64,000 nucleotides of DNA from Hyphomicrobium sp. CS1BSMeth3 (GCF_900117415.1 NZ_FPEI01000005.1:868001-932000); one strand, 5' to 3'. Counted from the stretch's first letter, positions 1 to 8,604 are shown. The notes: a model not told the origin generated them from the letters alone. Made by a program: numbers and translations.

Positions 1-93
1 TTCGATGCCGTGCAGGACATTTTCATGCACGCGGGGCTGACGACGAAGAAATACAATTACGAGGACGTGGTCGCGCAACCGCCGGCTGGCTGA
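1..93 (+). CDS. 3' end of a gene cut by the window edge
   Basis: Frame 1 is open from the first base to a TGA at 91-93 and encodes 30 residues ending in VVAQPPAG. Codon use matches the neighbouring genes and it runs in the same direction as rnhB, 12 bases ahead of that ORF's first ATG, so the two may be cotranscribed. Too little is present to name the protein; I do not recognise it. Confidence 0.6.
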   Translation, partial: FDAVQDIFMHAGLTTKKYNYEDVVAQPPAG

Positions 94-105
94 ATTGCCT
101 GAACA

Positions 106-858
106 ATGGGCGCCCCGGACTTTGACATGAACGACGAATCCTTCGATCCCTTCGATGAGGGATCGGGGGATGATATGGCGCTCAAAGCCACGTTCGAGCT
201 TGAGCAGAGCGAGCTGCAACTCGGCAATGGGCCGATTGCGGGCGTTGACGAGGCCGGACGCGGGCCTTGGGCGGGGCCGGTTGTCGCTGCGGCGGTGATC
301 CTGGACCCCGATAACATTCCGCCGGGAATTGCCGATTCGAAAGCGCTCGACCCCGATGCGCGCGAGGCGCTCTTTCCGCGTATCATGGAAAGTGCCCGCG
401 TGGGCGTCGGCATTGCCGATGTCGTCCGCATCGACCAGGACAACATCCTCAACGCCACCATGTGGGCGATGACCGTCGCGGTGAAGGCTTTGCCGTCCGG
501 CAAAGGTCAGAAGCCGAAGCTCGTCCTCGTCGATGGCAATCGCGCCCCGCGCTTTGCCTGCAAGGCCCGCACGATCGTCAAAGGCGATGCGCGATCGCTT
601 TCGATTGCGGCAGCCTCGATCATCGCCAAGGTGACGCGTGACCGTCTCATGATTGCGCTGGGTCGTGAATTCCCGGGCTATGGCTTCGAACGCCACAAGG
701 GCTACGGCACGCCCGAGCACGCAGATGCACTCTCGCGCCTCGGCGTGACGGAGCATCACCGGCGCTCGTTCCGGCCCGTGCAATTGGCGCTGGGCTTGGT
801 AACGGAAGTGAGCGCGGAAGTGCTCAGCCTTTCCGATGCTCCTCAAGACGCGGCATGA
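106..858 (+). CDS. rnhB: Ribonuclease HII
   Basis: Cleaves the RNA strand of RNA/DNA hybrids and incises at single ribonucleotides in DNA; cytoplasmic. The 250-residue ORF carries the RNase HII signature DEAGRGPWAGPVV at residues 48-60, with the acidic pair D48/E49, a third acidic residue at D143 (LVDGN) and the later SIIAKVTRDR block. The first ATG has no clear Shine-Dalgarno; the in-frame ATG at 175 is preceded by GGGGGA and would give 227 residues, nearer the usual family length, so the true start may be there. The last 35 bases overlap the convergent moaB gene. Confidence 0.95.
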   Translation: MGAPDFDMNDESFDPFDEGSGDDMALKATFELEQSELQLGNGPIAGVDEAGRGPWAGPVVAAAVILDPDNIPPGIADSKALDPDAREALFPRIMESARVGVGIADVVRIDQDNILNATMWAMTVAVKALPSGKGQKPKLVLVDGNRAPRFACKARTIVKGDARSLSIAAASIIAKVTRDRLMIALGREFPGYGFERHKGYGTPEHADALSRLGVTEHHRRSFRPVQLALGLVTEVSAEVLSLSDAPQDAA

Positions 859-1363
859 TCTCGACGAAGTTGCAGGGCCGGTGACGGTTGTCGAGCTGCC
901 ACTTCAGGATCTCGTTCCAGCCATCCTTGCAGGCGCCCGGCGAACCCGGCAGGCAGAAGATGTACGTGCCGTGGGCCACGCCGCCGCAAGCGCGTGACTG
1001 GATTGTCGACGTTTCGATCTTCTGAAACGAGATCATGTGAAAGAGGGCCGAGAAGCCGTCGATCTCCTTCTCGAAGAGCGGCTTTACCGCCTCCGGGGTC
1101 ACGTCGCGCCCGGTGAAGCCCGTGCCCCCGGTCGTTATGACGACATCGATGGTCTTGTCGGCGATCCACTTCTCGACGCGGGCGCGAATGGCCGGGATGT
1201 CATCCTTCTCGATGGCGCGATCCGCGAGCTCGTGCCCGTCGGCGGCGATCAGGCCCGCGAGCGTGTCCCCCGATCTGTCGTCCTTGAGCGTCCGGGTATC
1301 CGATACTGTCAGAACGGCTATGCGGACGGGAATGAACGGGCGGGTTTCGTCGAGCCTGGGCAT
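824..1363 (-). CDS. moaB: Molybdenum cofactor biosynthesis protein B
   Basis: MoaB/MogA-like protein of the molybdopterin pathway, acting on molybdopterin in the cytoplasm (adenylylation in MogA-type members). The 179 residues carry the MPT-binding signature TTGGTGFTGRDVTPEAV and the later LPGSPGA loop. The length is normal for bacterial MoaB. No other moa or moe gene is adjacent. The 3' end overlaps rnhB tail to tail by 35 bp, so each transcript is antisense to the other's end. Confidence 0.93.
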   Translation of the reverse strand: MPRLDETRPFIPVRIAVLTVSDTRTLKDDRSGDTLAGLIAADGHELADRAIEKDDIPAIRARVEKWIADKTIDVVITTGGTGFTGRDVTPEAVKPLFEKEIDGFSALFHMISFQKIETSTIQSRACGGVAHGTYIFCLPGSPGACKDGWNEILKWQLDNRHRPCNFVEIMPRLEEHRKG

Positions 1364-1452
1364 CGGTATTTCTCGGGCGGGTTATGAGCCGGAATTCATT
1401 TCATACTCTCAGTTTTGCACCGCAACGTCATCTGTTGCCGGCAGGCGACGCG

Positions 1453-1473
1453 GAACCTGTTTCGCACAGGTTC
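1453..1473. repeat. Hairpin upstream of the HNH gene
   Basis: A perfect inverted repeat, GAACCTGT - TTCGC - ACAGGTTC, lies between the divergent moaB and HNH genes, 114 bp before the HNH start. It could be a protein-binding site or a leader hairpin. No T-tract follows on either strand, so a terminator is unlikely. Confidence 0.3.
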
Positions 1474-1586
1474 GTTATCGCAGTGCGGGATGCGCTTCAC
1501 ATCCGTGTCATGGCAGACTAGTATCCCGGCGCCGTAAACGAAATCCGAGTGCGATTCGGACAGGGAACTGTCAGGACTGCCTGCTC

Positions 1587-2147
1587 GTGAATCTTTCGAC
1601 AGCGCAACCACATGCCTTTCCGGCTCTAGTCTTGAACGCCGATTTTCGGCCTTTGAGCTACTATCCGCTCTCCCTTTGGAGCTGGCAGGACACGATCAAG
1701 GCGGTGTTCCTTGATCGTGTGAACATCGTGTCCGAATACGACCGGGTCGTGCGCAGTCCCTCCTTCGAGGTGCGCCTGCCGAGCGTCGTGTCGCTGAAGG
1801 CCTACGTGAAGCCGGCCCTTTATCCGGCCTTCACGCGGTTCAATGTCTTTCTGCGGGACAGGTTCACCTGCCAATACTGCGGCTCCAAAAAGGAGCTCAC
1901 CTTCGATCATCTGATCCCGCGTTCGCTCGGCGGTTTGACCCGCTGGGATAACGTCGTGACAGCGTGCTCGCCGTGCAATCTCGCCAAGGGCGGTTACCTG
2001 CCCGAGAAAATCGGGATGCGGCCGATGCAGTGGCCCTATCGGCCGACCGTATTCGAGCTGCACCGCAACGGGCGGCTTTTCCCGCCCAATTACCTGCACG
2101 AAAGCTGGCTCGACTATCTCTATTGGGATACCGAACTCGAGCCTTAG
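1587..2147 (+). CDS. HNH endonuclease
   Basis: Predicted metal-dependent nuclease of the HNH family; substrate unknown. The 186-residue reading from GTG 1587 begins close to LVLNADFRPLSYYPLSLW, which is the N-terminus typical of this widespread alphaproteobacterial family, while the frame upstream looks unrelated. The HNH core is in the C-terminal half: a CxxC pair (CQYC), the histidine in FDHLIPRSLGG, and a second CxxC (CSPC) followed by NLAKGG. These cysteines suggest a structural zinc. It stands alone after the moaB promoter region. Its frequent presence as a single chromosomal gene argues against a restriction-system role, but that is inference. Confidence 0.85.
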   Translation: MNLSTAQPHAFPALVLNADFRPLSYYPLSLWSWQDTIKAVFLDRVNIVSEYDRVVRSPSFEVRLPSVVSLKAYVKPALYPAFTRFNVFLRDRFTCQYCGSKKELTFDHLIPRSLGGLTRWDNVVTACSPCNLAKGGYLPEKIGMRPMQWPYRPTVFELHRNGRLFPPNYLHESWLDYLYWDTELEP

Positions 2148-2357
2148 TTTTAGCGGCGCGGGCAGCCGGGAAGCGGTGCTGTCGCTTTCCGGTGCAGTGG
2201 CTTGCCCCGCGCGCACCATCAATCAGTCCCGTCGGATTTTCGGCGGCGACCCATGCGCTCGCATGTCTGGACAACGCGCGCCTAATTTGCGCGTATGAAG
2301 CCCGCCGCCTCCCGCGCCCGCGTCGAGGCCCACAAGACAAAACACCAGGAGGAAGCC

Positions 2358-3152
2358 ATGGCCGCAGGCAAGGTGACGGTACGCAATCCCGCGCGTGAGC
2401 GCCTTCAGAAGGGCGAGCTCGCCATCGGCATCGGGCTGCGCCAGGCGCGCACCGTCGACATTGCGCCGATCATGGTTCAGGCGGGCTACGACTGGCTGTT
2501 CATCGATCTCGAGCACAATTCTATGACGCTCGACATGGCCGTGCAGATCTCGGTCACGGCCAATGCGGCCGGCATCTCGCCGATCGTCCGCGTTCCGAAC
2601 GGCCAGTACGACATGGCGACGCGCGTCCTCGATGGCGGCGCCTTCGGCATCGTGATGCCGCATGTCGATACGGCGGACGAGGCGCGCACGGTCGTCGAGC
2701 GGCTCAAGTATCCGCCTGTCGGACATCGCTCGGCTGCCGGTGCCATGCCGCAGCTCGGCTTTGCCGCCATGCCGCCCGCCGAATCGACCAAGCTCGTCAA
2801 CGACAACATGCTGGTCGTCGTCATGCTCGAGACGCCGACAGCCATCGCCAACGCCGAGGCCATCGCAGCCGTGCCCGGCATCGACGTGCTTCTTATCGGA
2901 ACGAACGACCTGACGATGGAGATGGGTCTTCCCGGCCAGATCATGCATCCGGACGTCGCCAAGGCCTACGAGGCCGCCGGCGCTGCCTGCAAGAAGCACG
3001 GCAAGTGGCTCGGAATGGGCGGCGTCTACACCGACGAGGGCATGTCGAAGTATGTCGGCATGGGCGCCCGCTTCATCCTCGGCGGCAACGACCTCCCGCT
3101 TCTCGTGCAGGCCGCGACCGCGCGTTCCCAGTTCCTGAGGAAGTACCAGTAG
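2358..3152 (+). CDS. HpcH/HpaI family aldolase
   Basis: Class II, metal-dependent aldolase that cleaves 2-keto-3-deoxy acids to pyruvate and an aldehyde; the natural substrate is not evident. The 264-residue protein starts at ATG 2358 behind a strong AGGAGGAA. Family motifs seen: DWLFIDLEHN, the VRVPNG strand, the metal-binding glutamate in MLETPTAIAN and the IGTNDLTMEMG phosphate loop. An in-frame upstream ATG at 2295 lacks such a ribosome site. No pathway genes for aromatic breakdown are adjacent, so a specific HpaI assignment is not justified. Confidence 0.88.
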   Translation: MAAGKVTVRNPARERLQKGELAIGIGLRQARTVDIAPIMVQAGYDWLFIDLEHNSMTLDMAVQISVTANAAGISPIVRVPNGQYDMATRVLDGGAFGIVMPHVDTADEARTVVERLKYPPVGHRSAAGAMPQLGFAAMPPAESTKLVNDNMLVVVMLETPTAIANAEAIAAVPGIDVLLIGTNDLTMEMGLPGQIMHPDVAKAYEAAGAACKKHGKWLGMGGVYTDEGMSKYVGMGARFILGGNDLPLLVQAATARSQFLRKYQ

Positions 3153-3245
3153 CGCTTTCCCGATGCGGGGGGCAGCAGACGGGCATGAGGCCGACAGCCG
3201 GTCGCCGATGGCGGCTGGCGCGCGTGCCTCCGTCGGGGCGGCAAC

Positions 3246-3995
3246 ATGATCGGCGCAGCGACGGCGGGGATCATCGGCGTCTCGATCCTCGTCACCTCGT
3301 TCATATCCGGCATTTTTGGCATGGCCGGGGGGCTCATCCTCCTCGGCATCCTGCTGATTTTTCTCGACGTTGCGCCGGCGATGGTCCTGTTCGGGATCAT
3401 CCAGCTCGGGGCGAACGGCTGGCGCGCGACGCTCTGGTGGCGGCTCGTGGAATGGCACATCGTCCGGCGCTATATCGTCGGCGCCGGTGTTGCCTTCGTG
3501 CTCATGCGGCTCATCGCGTTCGTGCCCGACAAGGCCGTCGTCTACCTCATGCTCGGCTCGATCGTGTTCATCGCCGATCGCCTGCCGAAGAACCTCACGC
3601 CAGATATCACCCGACCGGGTGCACCCTTCATCGCCGGCCTCTTCGTGATGACATTGCAGCTCATTGCGGGCGCCGCCGGCCACATTCTCGATCTCTTCTT
3701 CCAGAAGAGCCTGCTCGACCGTCGTGCGGTGGTGGCGACGAAGGCCGTCTGCCAGACCTTCGGTCATGTCGGGCGCATCGCCTATTTCGGCACGTTCGCC
3801 GCTGCCTGGGATACGTCCGTGCCCATGTGGCAGTACGTGGGTGCCATAGCGCTCGCGCTGATCGGCACGTCGGTCGCGGCGAAAGTCCTGCTCGGCATGA
3901 CGAACGAGGGCTTTCGCCGCTGGAGCCGCTGGATCGTGGTCGGGATCAGCGTCGTCTACCTGATCCGCGGCGTGTCCCTGCTGATCACCGGCTAG
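3246..3995 (+). CDS. TauE/SafE-family membrane permease
   Basis: Putative inner-membrane permease of the sulfite exporter TauE/SafE family (DUF81), which moves small anions such as sulfonates or sulfite. The 249 residues contain about seven to eight hydrophobic segments, with the glycine-rich first helix FISGIFGMAGG and a second half-repeat starting near APFIAGLFVMTLQLIAG, as expected for this duplicated fold. It follows the aldolase by 93 bp on the same strand. There is no sulfur gene nearby to indicate the substrate. Confidence 0.78.
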   Translation: MIGAATAGIIGVSILVTSFISGIFGMAGGLILLGILLIFLDVAPAMVLFGIIQLGANGWRATLWWRLVEWHIVRRYIVGAGVAFVLMRLIAFVPDKAVVYLMLGSIVFIADRLPKNLTPDITRPGAPFIAGLFVMTLQLIAGAAGHILDLFFQKSLLDRRAVVATKAVCQTFGHVGRIAYFGTFAAAWDTSVPMWQYVGAIALALIGTSVAAKVLLGMTNEGFRRWSRWIVVGISVVYLIRGVSLLITG

Positions 3996-4004
3996 GGTCT
4001 GGGC

Positions 4005-4088
4005 TCAGACGAGCGAACCCGCCCAAGACGAGGCAGTGTACAGCACGACCAAGAAAGTAATTACAGCGGCGAGAATGAACGCTCTCAT
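4005..4088 (-). CDS. Small single-pass membrane peptide, 27 residues
   Basis: A short ORF with a good ribosome site: GAGGAG seven bases before the ATG. It encodes MRAFILAAVITFLVVLYTAS followed by SWAGSLV: one charged residue, one hydrophobic helix and a short polar tail. It is divergent from the L,D-transpeptidase gene and shares with it a 165-bp AT-rich intergenic region containing a CtrA-type site. Function unknown; similar peptides are often missed in annotation. Support is the ribosome site, hydrophobicity and position only. Confidence 0.5.
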   Translation of the reverse strand: MRAFILAAVITFLVVLYTASSWAGSLV

Positions 4089-4165
4089 ACGCAACTCCTC
4101 AAAGAATATCTTAGATGCAACTTGGACAGCGCCAAACGCGCTCGAACGGCTCAATACACTTGTTG

Positions 4166-4180
4166 TTAACGGAATTTTAA
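4166..4180. promoter_or_regulatory. CtrA-type binding site, TTAA-N7-TTAA
   Basis: TTAACGGAATTTTAA matches the full alphaproteobacterial CtrA consensus exactly, both TTAA halves with a 7-base spacer. It sits in an AT-rich stretch 74 bp before the L,D-transpeptidase ATG and 78 bp before the ATG of the divergent 27-residue peptide, positions suited to a promoter-proximal activator site. CtrA is a cell-cycle response regulator in this class; binding here is inferred from the motif alone. Confidence 0.55.
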
Positions 4181-4253
4181 CGTAAACGAATTGTTTATGG
4201 TGATCAACGTGCGCCCTGGGGCACTGCGTACTGCTTCGATCATCAGGGGGACC

Positions 4254-5231
4254 ATGGCTAAGATCAGCCGAGCGCTGGGTATTGCCGTCGTGGCCGGACT
4301 GTCGGCCGCTGTTCTCGCAGGCTGTGGCGGCGAGATCGCACCACCTCATCTGCGCCCCTTGTCCAAGGACGCCATGATGCTCCTTGGCAAAAAGGACATG
4401 CGTACCGACACGCAGATCTTCGTGCGCATCTTCAAGGAAGAGTCGGAGCTCGAGATCTGGAAGGCCCGCGACGACGGGCGCTTCTACCATTTCAAGACCT
4501 ACCCGATCTGCACGTGGTCGGGGGAGCTCGGTCCGAAGGTTCGCACGGGTGACAAGCAGGCCCCCGAGGGGTTCTACACGATCACCAAGAACCAGATGAA
4601 TCCGAAGTCCAGCTTCCATCTGTCCTTCAACCTCGGCTACCCGAACGCCTTCGATCGGGCGCAGGGCCGCACGGGTGACTTCCTCATGGTGCACGGCAAG
4701 TGCACGTCCGCCGGCTGCTACGCGATGACCGACGGTCTCGTCGAGGAGATCTATGCACTCGCGCGCGAGCAGTTCGAAGCTGGGCACGACTCCTTCGAGG
4801 TCCACGCATTCCCCTTCCGCATGACCGACGAGAACATGGTTCGGCACCGTGGGAGCCCCCACTACGGCTTCTGGCGGACGCTGAAGGAAGGCTACGATCA
4901 CTTCGAGATCGCGCGCCAGCCGCCGAAGATCGCCGTGTGCGAGCGGCGATACATCGTCAATGCCGACTTCCGTGATCCCCGCGCCGGGCGCATCGATCCT
5001 GCGGCCCGCTGCCCGACCTATCAGGTCGCGCGGCCGGAGCCGTTCGTGCCGCGTGCTAACGACAAGGTGGCCTTCATGCCGCATGTCGTGGCGCCGGGTC
5101 TCAAGAGGCGCGACGTCATGATGAGCGCCATGCCGGGGGCAGGCCAGCGCATGGGCCTCGGCATTCCGCCTGAGCTTTTCGAGCTGACGGCAGAGCCGCC
5201 TCAATCGCCGGTCGTGCCAGCCAACCGCTAG
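4254..5231 (+). CDS. YafK-type L,D-transpeptidase lipoprotein
   Basis: Peptidoglycan enzyme of the YkuD fold; the YafK (DpaA) branch is known to detach Braun-type lipoprotein from peptidoglycan, other members crosslink stem peptides. The 325-residue protein starts at ATG 4254 after AGGGGG. It has a signal peptide ending in the lipobox LAGC, so it should be a membrane-anchored periplasmic lipoprotein. The catalytic block is VHGKCTSAGCYAMTD with the histidine and cysteine of the YkuD family. A longer in-frame start at 4191 would place residues before the signal peptide and is less likely. The next gene is a paralogue. Confidence 0.88.
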   Translation: MAKISRALGIAVVAGLSAAVLAGCGGEIAPPHLRPLSKDAMMLLGKKDMRTDTQIFVRIFKEESELEIWKARDDGRFYHFKTYPICTWSGELGPKVRTGDKQAPEGFYTITKNQMNPKSSFHLSFNLGYPNAFDRAQGRTGDFLMVHGKCTSAGCYAMTDGLVEEIYALAREQFEAGHDSFEVHAFPFRMTDENMVRHRGSPHYGFWRTLKEGYDHFEIARQPPKIAVCERRYIVNADFRDPRAGRIDPAARCPTYQVARPEPFVPRANDKVAFMPHVVAPGLKRRDVMMSAMPGAGQRMGLGIPPELFELTAEPPQSPVVPANR

Positions 5232-5412
5232 CGGCTCTCCGCGGATGTGGCGTGCCCGAGACACTCGGCTGAGTTTTCAACATGGATGGCGGCTCGCAGG
5301 GTTGTCCCTGCGCGAGCCCTATGGTTCGTGATCGAAGCATAGGTAGCGTAGTTGCGGCGGGGGTCGCGTAGTGTACGGCGTCGGGTGGGATTCCGGTTTT
5401 GTCCGCGTGGTC

Positions 5413-6603
5413 ATGCGGCCAGCATCGTTTGCCCTGCTTCTCGTTGTTGCATTCTGCGCTCCGGCGATGGCGCTCGTCGTCGAGCTCGACGATGTTGCCC
5501 CCGACAGGATCGAGCGGCAGCGGGCCTTTGCCCGCGGTGTCCTGCCGCCGTCCGGCGCCCCAGATCTCGAAGACCTTTCCGAACAGCTTGCCGCGAAGGG
5601 CATAAGCGAAGGCGCGCCGATCCTGATCCGCATCTTCAAGGCGGAGTCCGAGCTCGAGCTCTGGATGCGCAGCGGAAACGCCTTTGTGCTGAAGGCCACC
5701 TTTCCCATCTGCCACTGGACGGGCACGCTCGGTCCCAAGCTGCGGGAGGGCGACAAGCAGAGCCCTGAAGGCTTCTACACGATCGGGCGGCGTCAGATGC
5801 GCCATGTGGGGCGCTGGCGGGAGGCCTTCAACCTCGGTTTCCCGAACCTGCACGACAAGCGGCTGGATCGCACCGGCTCCTACATCCTCGTCCATGGTGG
5901 CTGCTCGTCCACCGGGTGCTACGCCATGACCGAGCCGGTGGCGAAAGTGATCCACCACCTTGCAGGCGCGGCGCTCCGCGGGCGCCAGGAGCACTTCCAG
6001 GTCCATATTTTTCCGTTCCGGATGACGGGCGCCAACATGGCGGCCCACGCGGATAGCCCTTGGGTCGATTTCTGGCGCGACCTCAAAGCCGGATACGATG
6101 CATTCGAGGAAACGCGCCTGCCGCCACGCATCGGCGTATGTCGGCAGCGCTATGTCGTTGCCAAAGCCAGCCCCGGCACACGCAGCGATGGCCCGTTGAC
6201 ACGCGTGGATCCCGGCAAGCCGAACGCTGCCGGCTTCGACATCAGCCGATGCGATGTCCCGGTCGTGGAGCCCGCCGAGCCTCTCGCCGCAGCGCCGGCG
6301 CCTCAGCCTGATGTCGGCCCGGTACGGTCCGACGCGACGTACTTGCCGACATCGGCGCGCACCGTCGCCCGGATCGAGCGCCGGGAGACTGTCGAAGCCG
6401 GATTGCCATCACCCGTGGAACGAGCTGACCATGGCCAGCGGGAGCGTGCTCTCTCTGAGCCTGAAGCGGACGCCCGCATGAAGGCCGAGGGCCCCGTGCG
6501 GGTCCAGACGCTCGAGCGGAAGCGGCAGAGGGCGCAGCGCCGTATCCATCGTGAGGCGATGTACGAAAACTATCGCCGAACGCTGGTCGGCACTTCTCAG
6601 TAG
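5413..6603 (+). CDS. Second YafK-type L,D-transpeptidase with long C-terminal tail
   Basis: Paralogue of the preceding gene. The catalytic block VHGGCSSTGCYAMTEPV is intact and the core shares long matches (DKQ-PEGFYTI, the FPFRMT segment). Translation most likely begins at ATG 5413, giving a cleavable signal peptide (MRPASFALLLVVAFCAPAMA) with no lipobox, so this copy should be soluble in the periplasm; GTG 5371 would add 14 residues. About 150 residues after the core are charged, rich in Arg, Glu and Pro, and unlike the usual 240-250-residue family length; they may bind the wall or a partner. 181 bp separate it from the first copy. Confidence 0.85.
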   Translation: MRPASFALLLVVAFCAPAMALVVELDDVAPDRIERQRAFARGVLPPSGAPDLEDLSEQLAAKGISEGAPILIRIFKAESELELWMRSGNAFVLKATFPICHWTGTLGPKLREGDKQSPEGFYTIGRRQMRHVGRWREAFNLGFPNLHDKRLDRTGSYILVHGGCSSTGCYAMTEPVAKVIHHLAGAALRGRQEHFQVHIFPFRMTGANMAAHADSPWVDFWRDLKAGYDAFEETRLPPRIGVCRQRYVVAKASPGTRSDGPLTRVDPGKPNAAGFDISRCDVPVVEPAEPLAAAPAPQPDVGPVRSDATYLPTSARTVARIERRETVEAGLPSPVERADHGQRERALSEPEADARMKAEGPVRVQTLERKRQRAQRRIHREAMYENYRRTLVGTSQ

Positions 6604-6618
6604 CGCCCCGGGATGGAG

Positions 6619-7005
6619 CTACGCGGGCTTGCGGTAGACGTCCTTGAGCGCGATGCGCCCATCCTTGAACGTATAGACCTCGACGCCTTCGTGGTCGCTG
6701 ACGGCGCCGTCAGCTCGGCGCGTCTCGGTCATTTTGAAGGTCATGAACGAGACCTCGGGCAGGTGCTGGTAGACGACATCGCGGAAACGCACCTCGCTGA
6801 ACGTTTCCCGCTGGCGCTCGAAGTGGGCGTGAATGGCCTCGGGACTCGCGAGCAGGCGCGGCGCGCCCTTCTCGTCCTGTCCCCGCCACTGGAAATCCGG
6901 CGCGACGACACGGTAGAGGGCCTCTACATCCTTCTTGAAGAATGCGCGGCCAAAGGCCTTGAACAGCTCCTCACGCTCCGCCAGCGCCGAGCCTGTAAGT
7001 GTCAT
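6619..7005 (-). CDS. SnoaL-like / NTF2-fold protein
   Basis: Small cytoplasmic protein of the NTF2-like superfamily, 128 residues, with the typical layout: an N-terminal helix pair (EELFKAFGRAFFKKDVEALY), VVAPDFQWRG, and a C-terminal beta strand GVEVYTFKDGRIALKDVYRK. Start at ATG 7005, nine bases after GGAGG. Members are enzymes or ligand binders with very divergent function, so none is assigned. It is divergent from sucC. Confidence 0.75.
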   Translation of the reverse strand: MTLTGSALAEREELFKAFGRAFFKKDVEALYRVVAPDFQWRGQDEKGAPRLLASPEAIHAHFERQRETFSEVRFRDVVYQHLPEVSFMTFKMTETRRADGAVSDHEGVEVYTFKDGRIALKDVYRKPA

Positions 7006-7133
7006 TTTTCGAGACCTCCCGAGATCTTATGCTGGGTGTAGTGCAGGCGATTTGGACGAAAGCTGCCCTTTCTTGTGCGCCGAAGACGGGCTAAGAGGGA
7101 CGCCGTAACCGGCCACCACGGGGATACGATGCC

Positions 7134-8333
7134 ATGAACATCCATGAGTACCAAGCCAAGGAGCTCTATCGGCAGTATGGCGTGCCGACGGGCAAGGGCT
7201 TCCCCGCATTCACGGTTGCCGAGGCCGTCGAGGCGGCCAGGAAGCTCCCGGGCCCGGTCTGGGTGGTCAAATCGCAAATTCATGCCGGCGGTCGCGGCAA
7301 GGGCAAGTTCGAGGAGGCTTCGGCCGGCAGCGGCGGCGGCGTCCGGCTCGCAAAGTCCGTCGAGGAGGTCGAGGCTTTCGCCGGCCAGATGCTCGGCAAC
7401 ACGCTCGTCACTGTCCAGACGGGACAGGAAGGCCGGAAGGTGCAGCGCCTCTATATCGAGGACGGCTCGGCGATCGCCCGCGAGCTTTATCTCTCCGCCC
7501 TCGTCGACCGCGCCACGAGCCGCGTCTCGTTCATCGTGTCGACCGAAGGCGGCATGGACATCGAGCAGGTCGCCCATGACACGCCCGAGAAGATCCTTAC
7601 GTTCTCGATCGATCCCGCGTCGGGCTACTTCCCCTATCACGGCCGCAAGGTTGCATTTGCGCTCGGCCTCACCGGCGATCAGGTCGGCCAGTGCGTCAAG
7701 CTCGTCGGCGACCTCTACCGGATGTTCGTCGAGAAGGACATGGCGCTGCTCGAGATCAATCCGCTCGTCGTGACGAAGGACGGCAAGCTGCTCGCGCTCG
7801 ACGGCAAGATGAACTTCGATTCGAACGCGCTCTTCCGCCAGAAAGACATCGTCGCGATGCGCGACCTCGCTGAGGAGGATCCCTCCGAGGTCGAGGCGTC
7901 GAAGTATGATCTCTCCTACGTCAAGCTCGACGGCCAGATCGGCTGCCTCGTGAATGGCGCGGGCCTCGCCATGGCAACCATGGACATCATCAAGCTCCAT
8001 GGCATGGAGCCTGCGAACTTCCTCGATGTCGGTGGATCGGCCTCGAAGGAGAAGGTCACGGCGGCCTTCAAGATCATTCTCAATGATCCGAGCGTGAAGG
8101 GCATTCTGGTCAATATCTTCGGCGGCATCATGCGCTGCGATATCATCGCAGAGGGTGTTGTTGCTGCAGCGCGGGAGCTTGGCGTGACAGTGCCGCTCGT
8201 CGTGCGACTCGAGGGCACCAACGTCGAGCTCGGCAAAAAGATCATGGCCGAGTCGGGCCTGCAGATTCTCAGCGCCGACAACCTCGCCGATGCGGCGAAG
8301 AAGATCACCGATGCGGTGCGCGCCGCCGGCTAG
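7134..8333 (+). CDS. sucC: Succinate-CoA ligase (ADP-forming) beta subunit
   Basis: Beta subunit of the TCA-cycle enzyme that makes succinate and ATP from succinyl-CoA; it carries the ATP-grasp domain. The 399 residues start [16 protein letters not shown] and keep [15 protein letters not shown], the metal and nucleotide residues around [12 protein letters not shown] and [13 protein letters not shown], and the C-terminal ligase domain with [21 protein letters not shown] and [10 protein letters not shown]. The close relative malate-CoA ligase (mtkA) cannot be excluded by eye. The alpha subunit gene sucD, normally immediately downstream, is absent; the next gene is an enoyl-CoA hydratase 271 bp away. 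Confidence 0.93.
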   Translation: MNIHEYQAKELYRQYGVPTGKGFPAFTVAEAVEAARKLPGPVWVVKSQIHAGGRGKGKFEEASAGSGGGVRLAKSVEEVEAFAGQMLGNTLVTVQTGQEGRKVQRLYIEDGSAIARELYLSALVDRATSRVSFIVSTEGGMDIEQVAHDTPEKILTFSIDPASGYFPYHGRKVAFALGLTGDQVGQCVKLVGDLYRMFVEKDMALLEINPLVVTKDGKLLALDGKMNFDSNALFRQKDIVAMRDLAEEDPSEVEASKYDLSYVKLDGQIGCLVNGAGLAMATMDIIKLHGMEPANFLDVGGSASKEKVTAAFKIILNDPSVKGILVNIFGGIMRCDIIAEGVVAAARELGVTVPLVVRLEGTNVELGKKIMAESGLQILSADNLADAAKKITDAVRAAG

Positions 8334-8401
8334 GCGCAGCGACGGTTAGAATTATTCTTCATCGCATGAGGCACGCGCCCTCCGCGCGTGGAGCGAAAGC
8401 T

Positions 8402-8418
8402 CGTCCGGTTTTCGGACG
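8402..8418. terminator. Possible hairpin downstream of sucC
   Basis: CGTCCG - GTTTT - CGGACG forms a small perfect stem 68 bp after the sucC stop. A second weak stem (CACGCG...CGCGTG) lies just before it. There is no T-run, so termination is uncertain, but the pair separates sucC from the following crotonase gene. Confidence 0.3.
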
Positions 8419-8604
8419 GACTGTAACGTGTGTGCCACGAGCCGCGCACTTAGAGCGTGCAGCCATGTTCCCGTGCGATTGCCAATCGCCGCGGCTTGTC
8501 AGAGGATAGGCTCGGCCTGAGCGGAAGCATCTGCTGCTTGCCGTCGGGACGCTCGCCCAGGCTGTCGCCCGCAGTCGATTCTGCGGCCCTCTTGGAGACC
8601 TCGC

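Noticed and set aside
2223-3767. 514-codon open frame on the minus strand opposite the HpcH and TauE genes
   Set aside because: It is the mirror of two well-supported plus-strand genes; composition is rich in His, Arg, Asp and Glu as expected for antisense frames in GC-rich DNA, with no domain or ribosome site.
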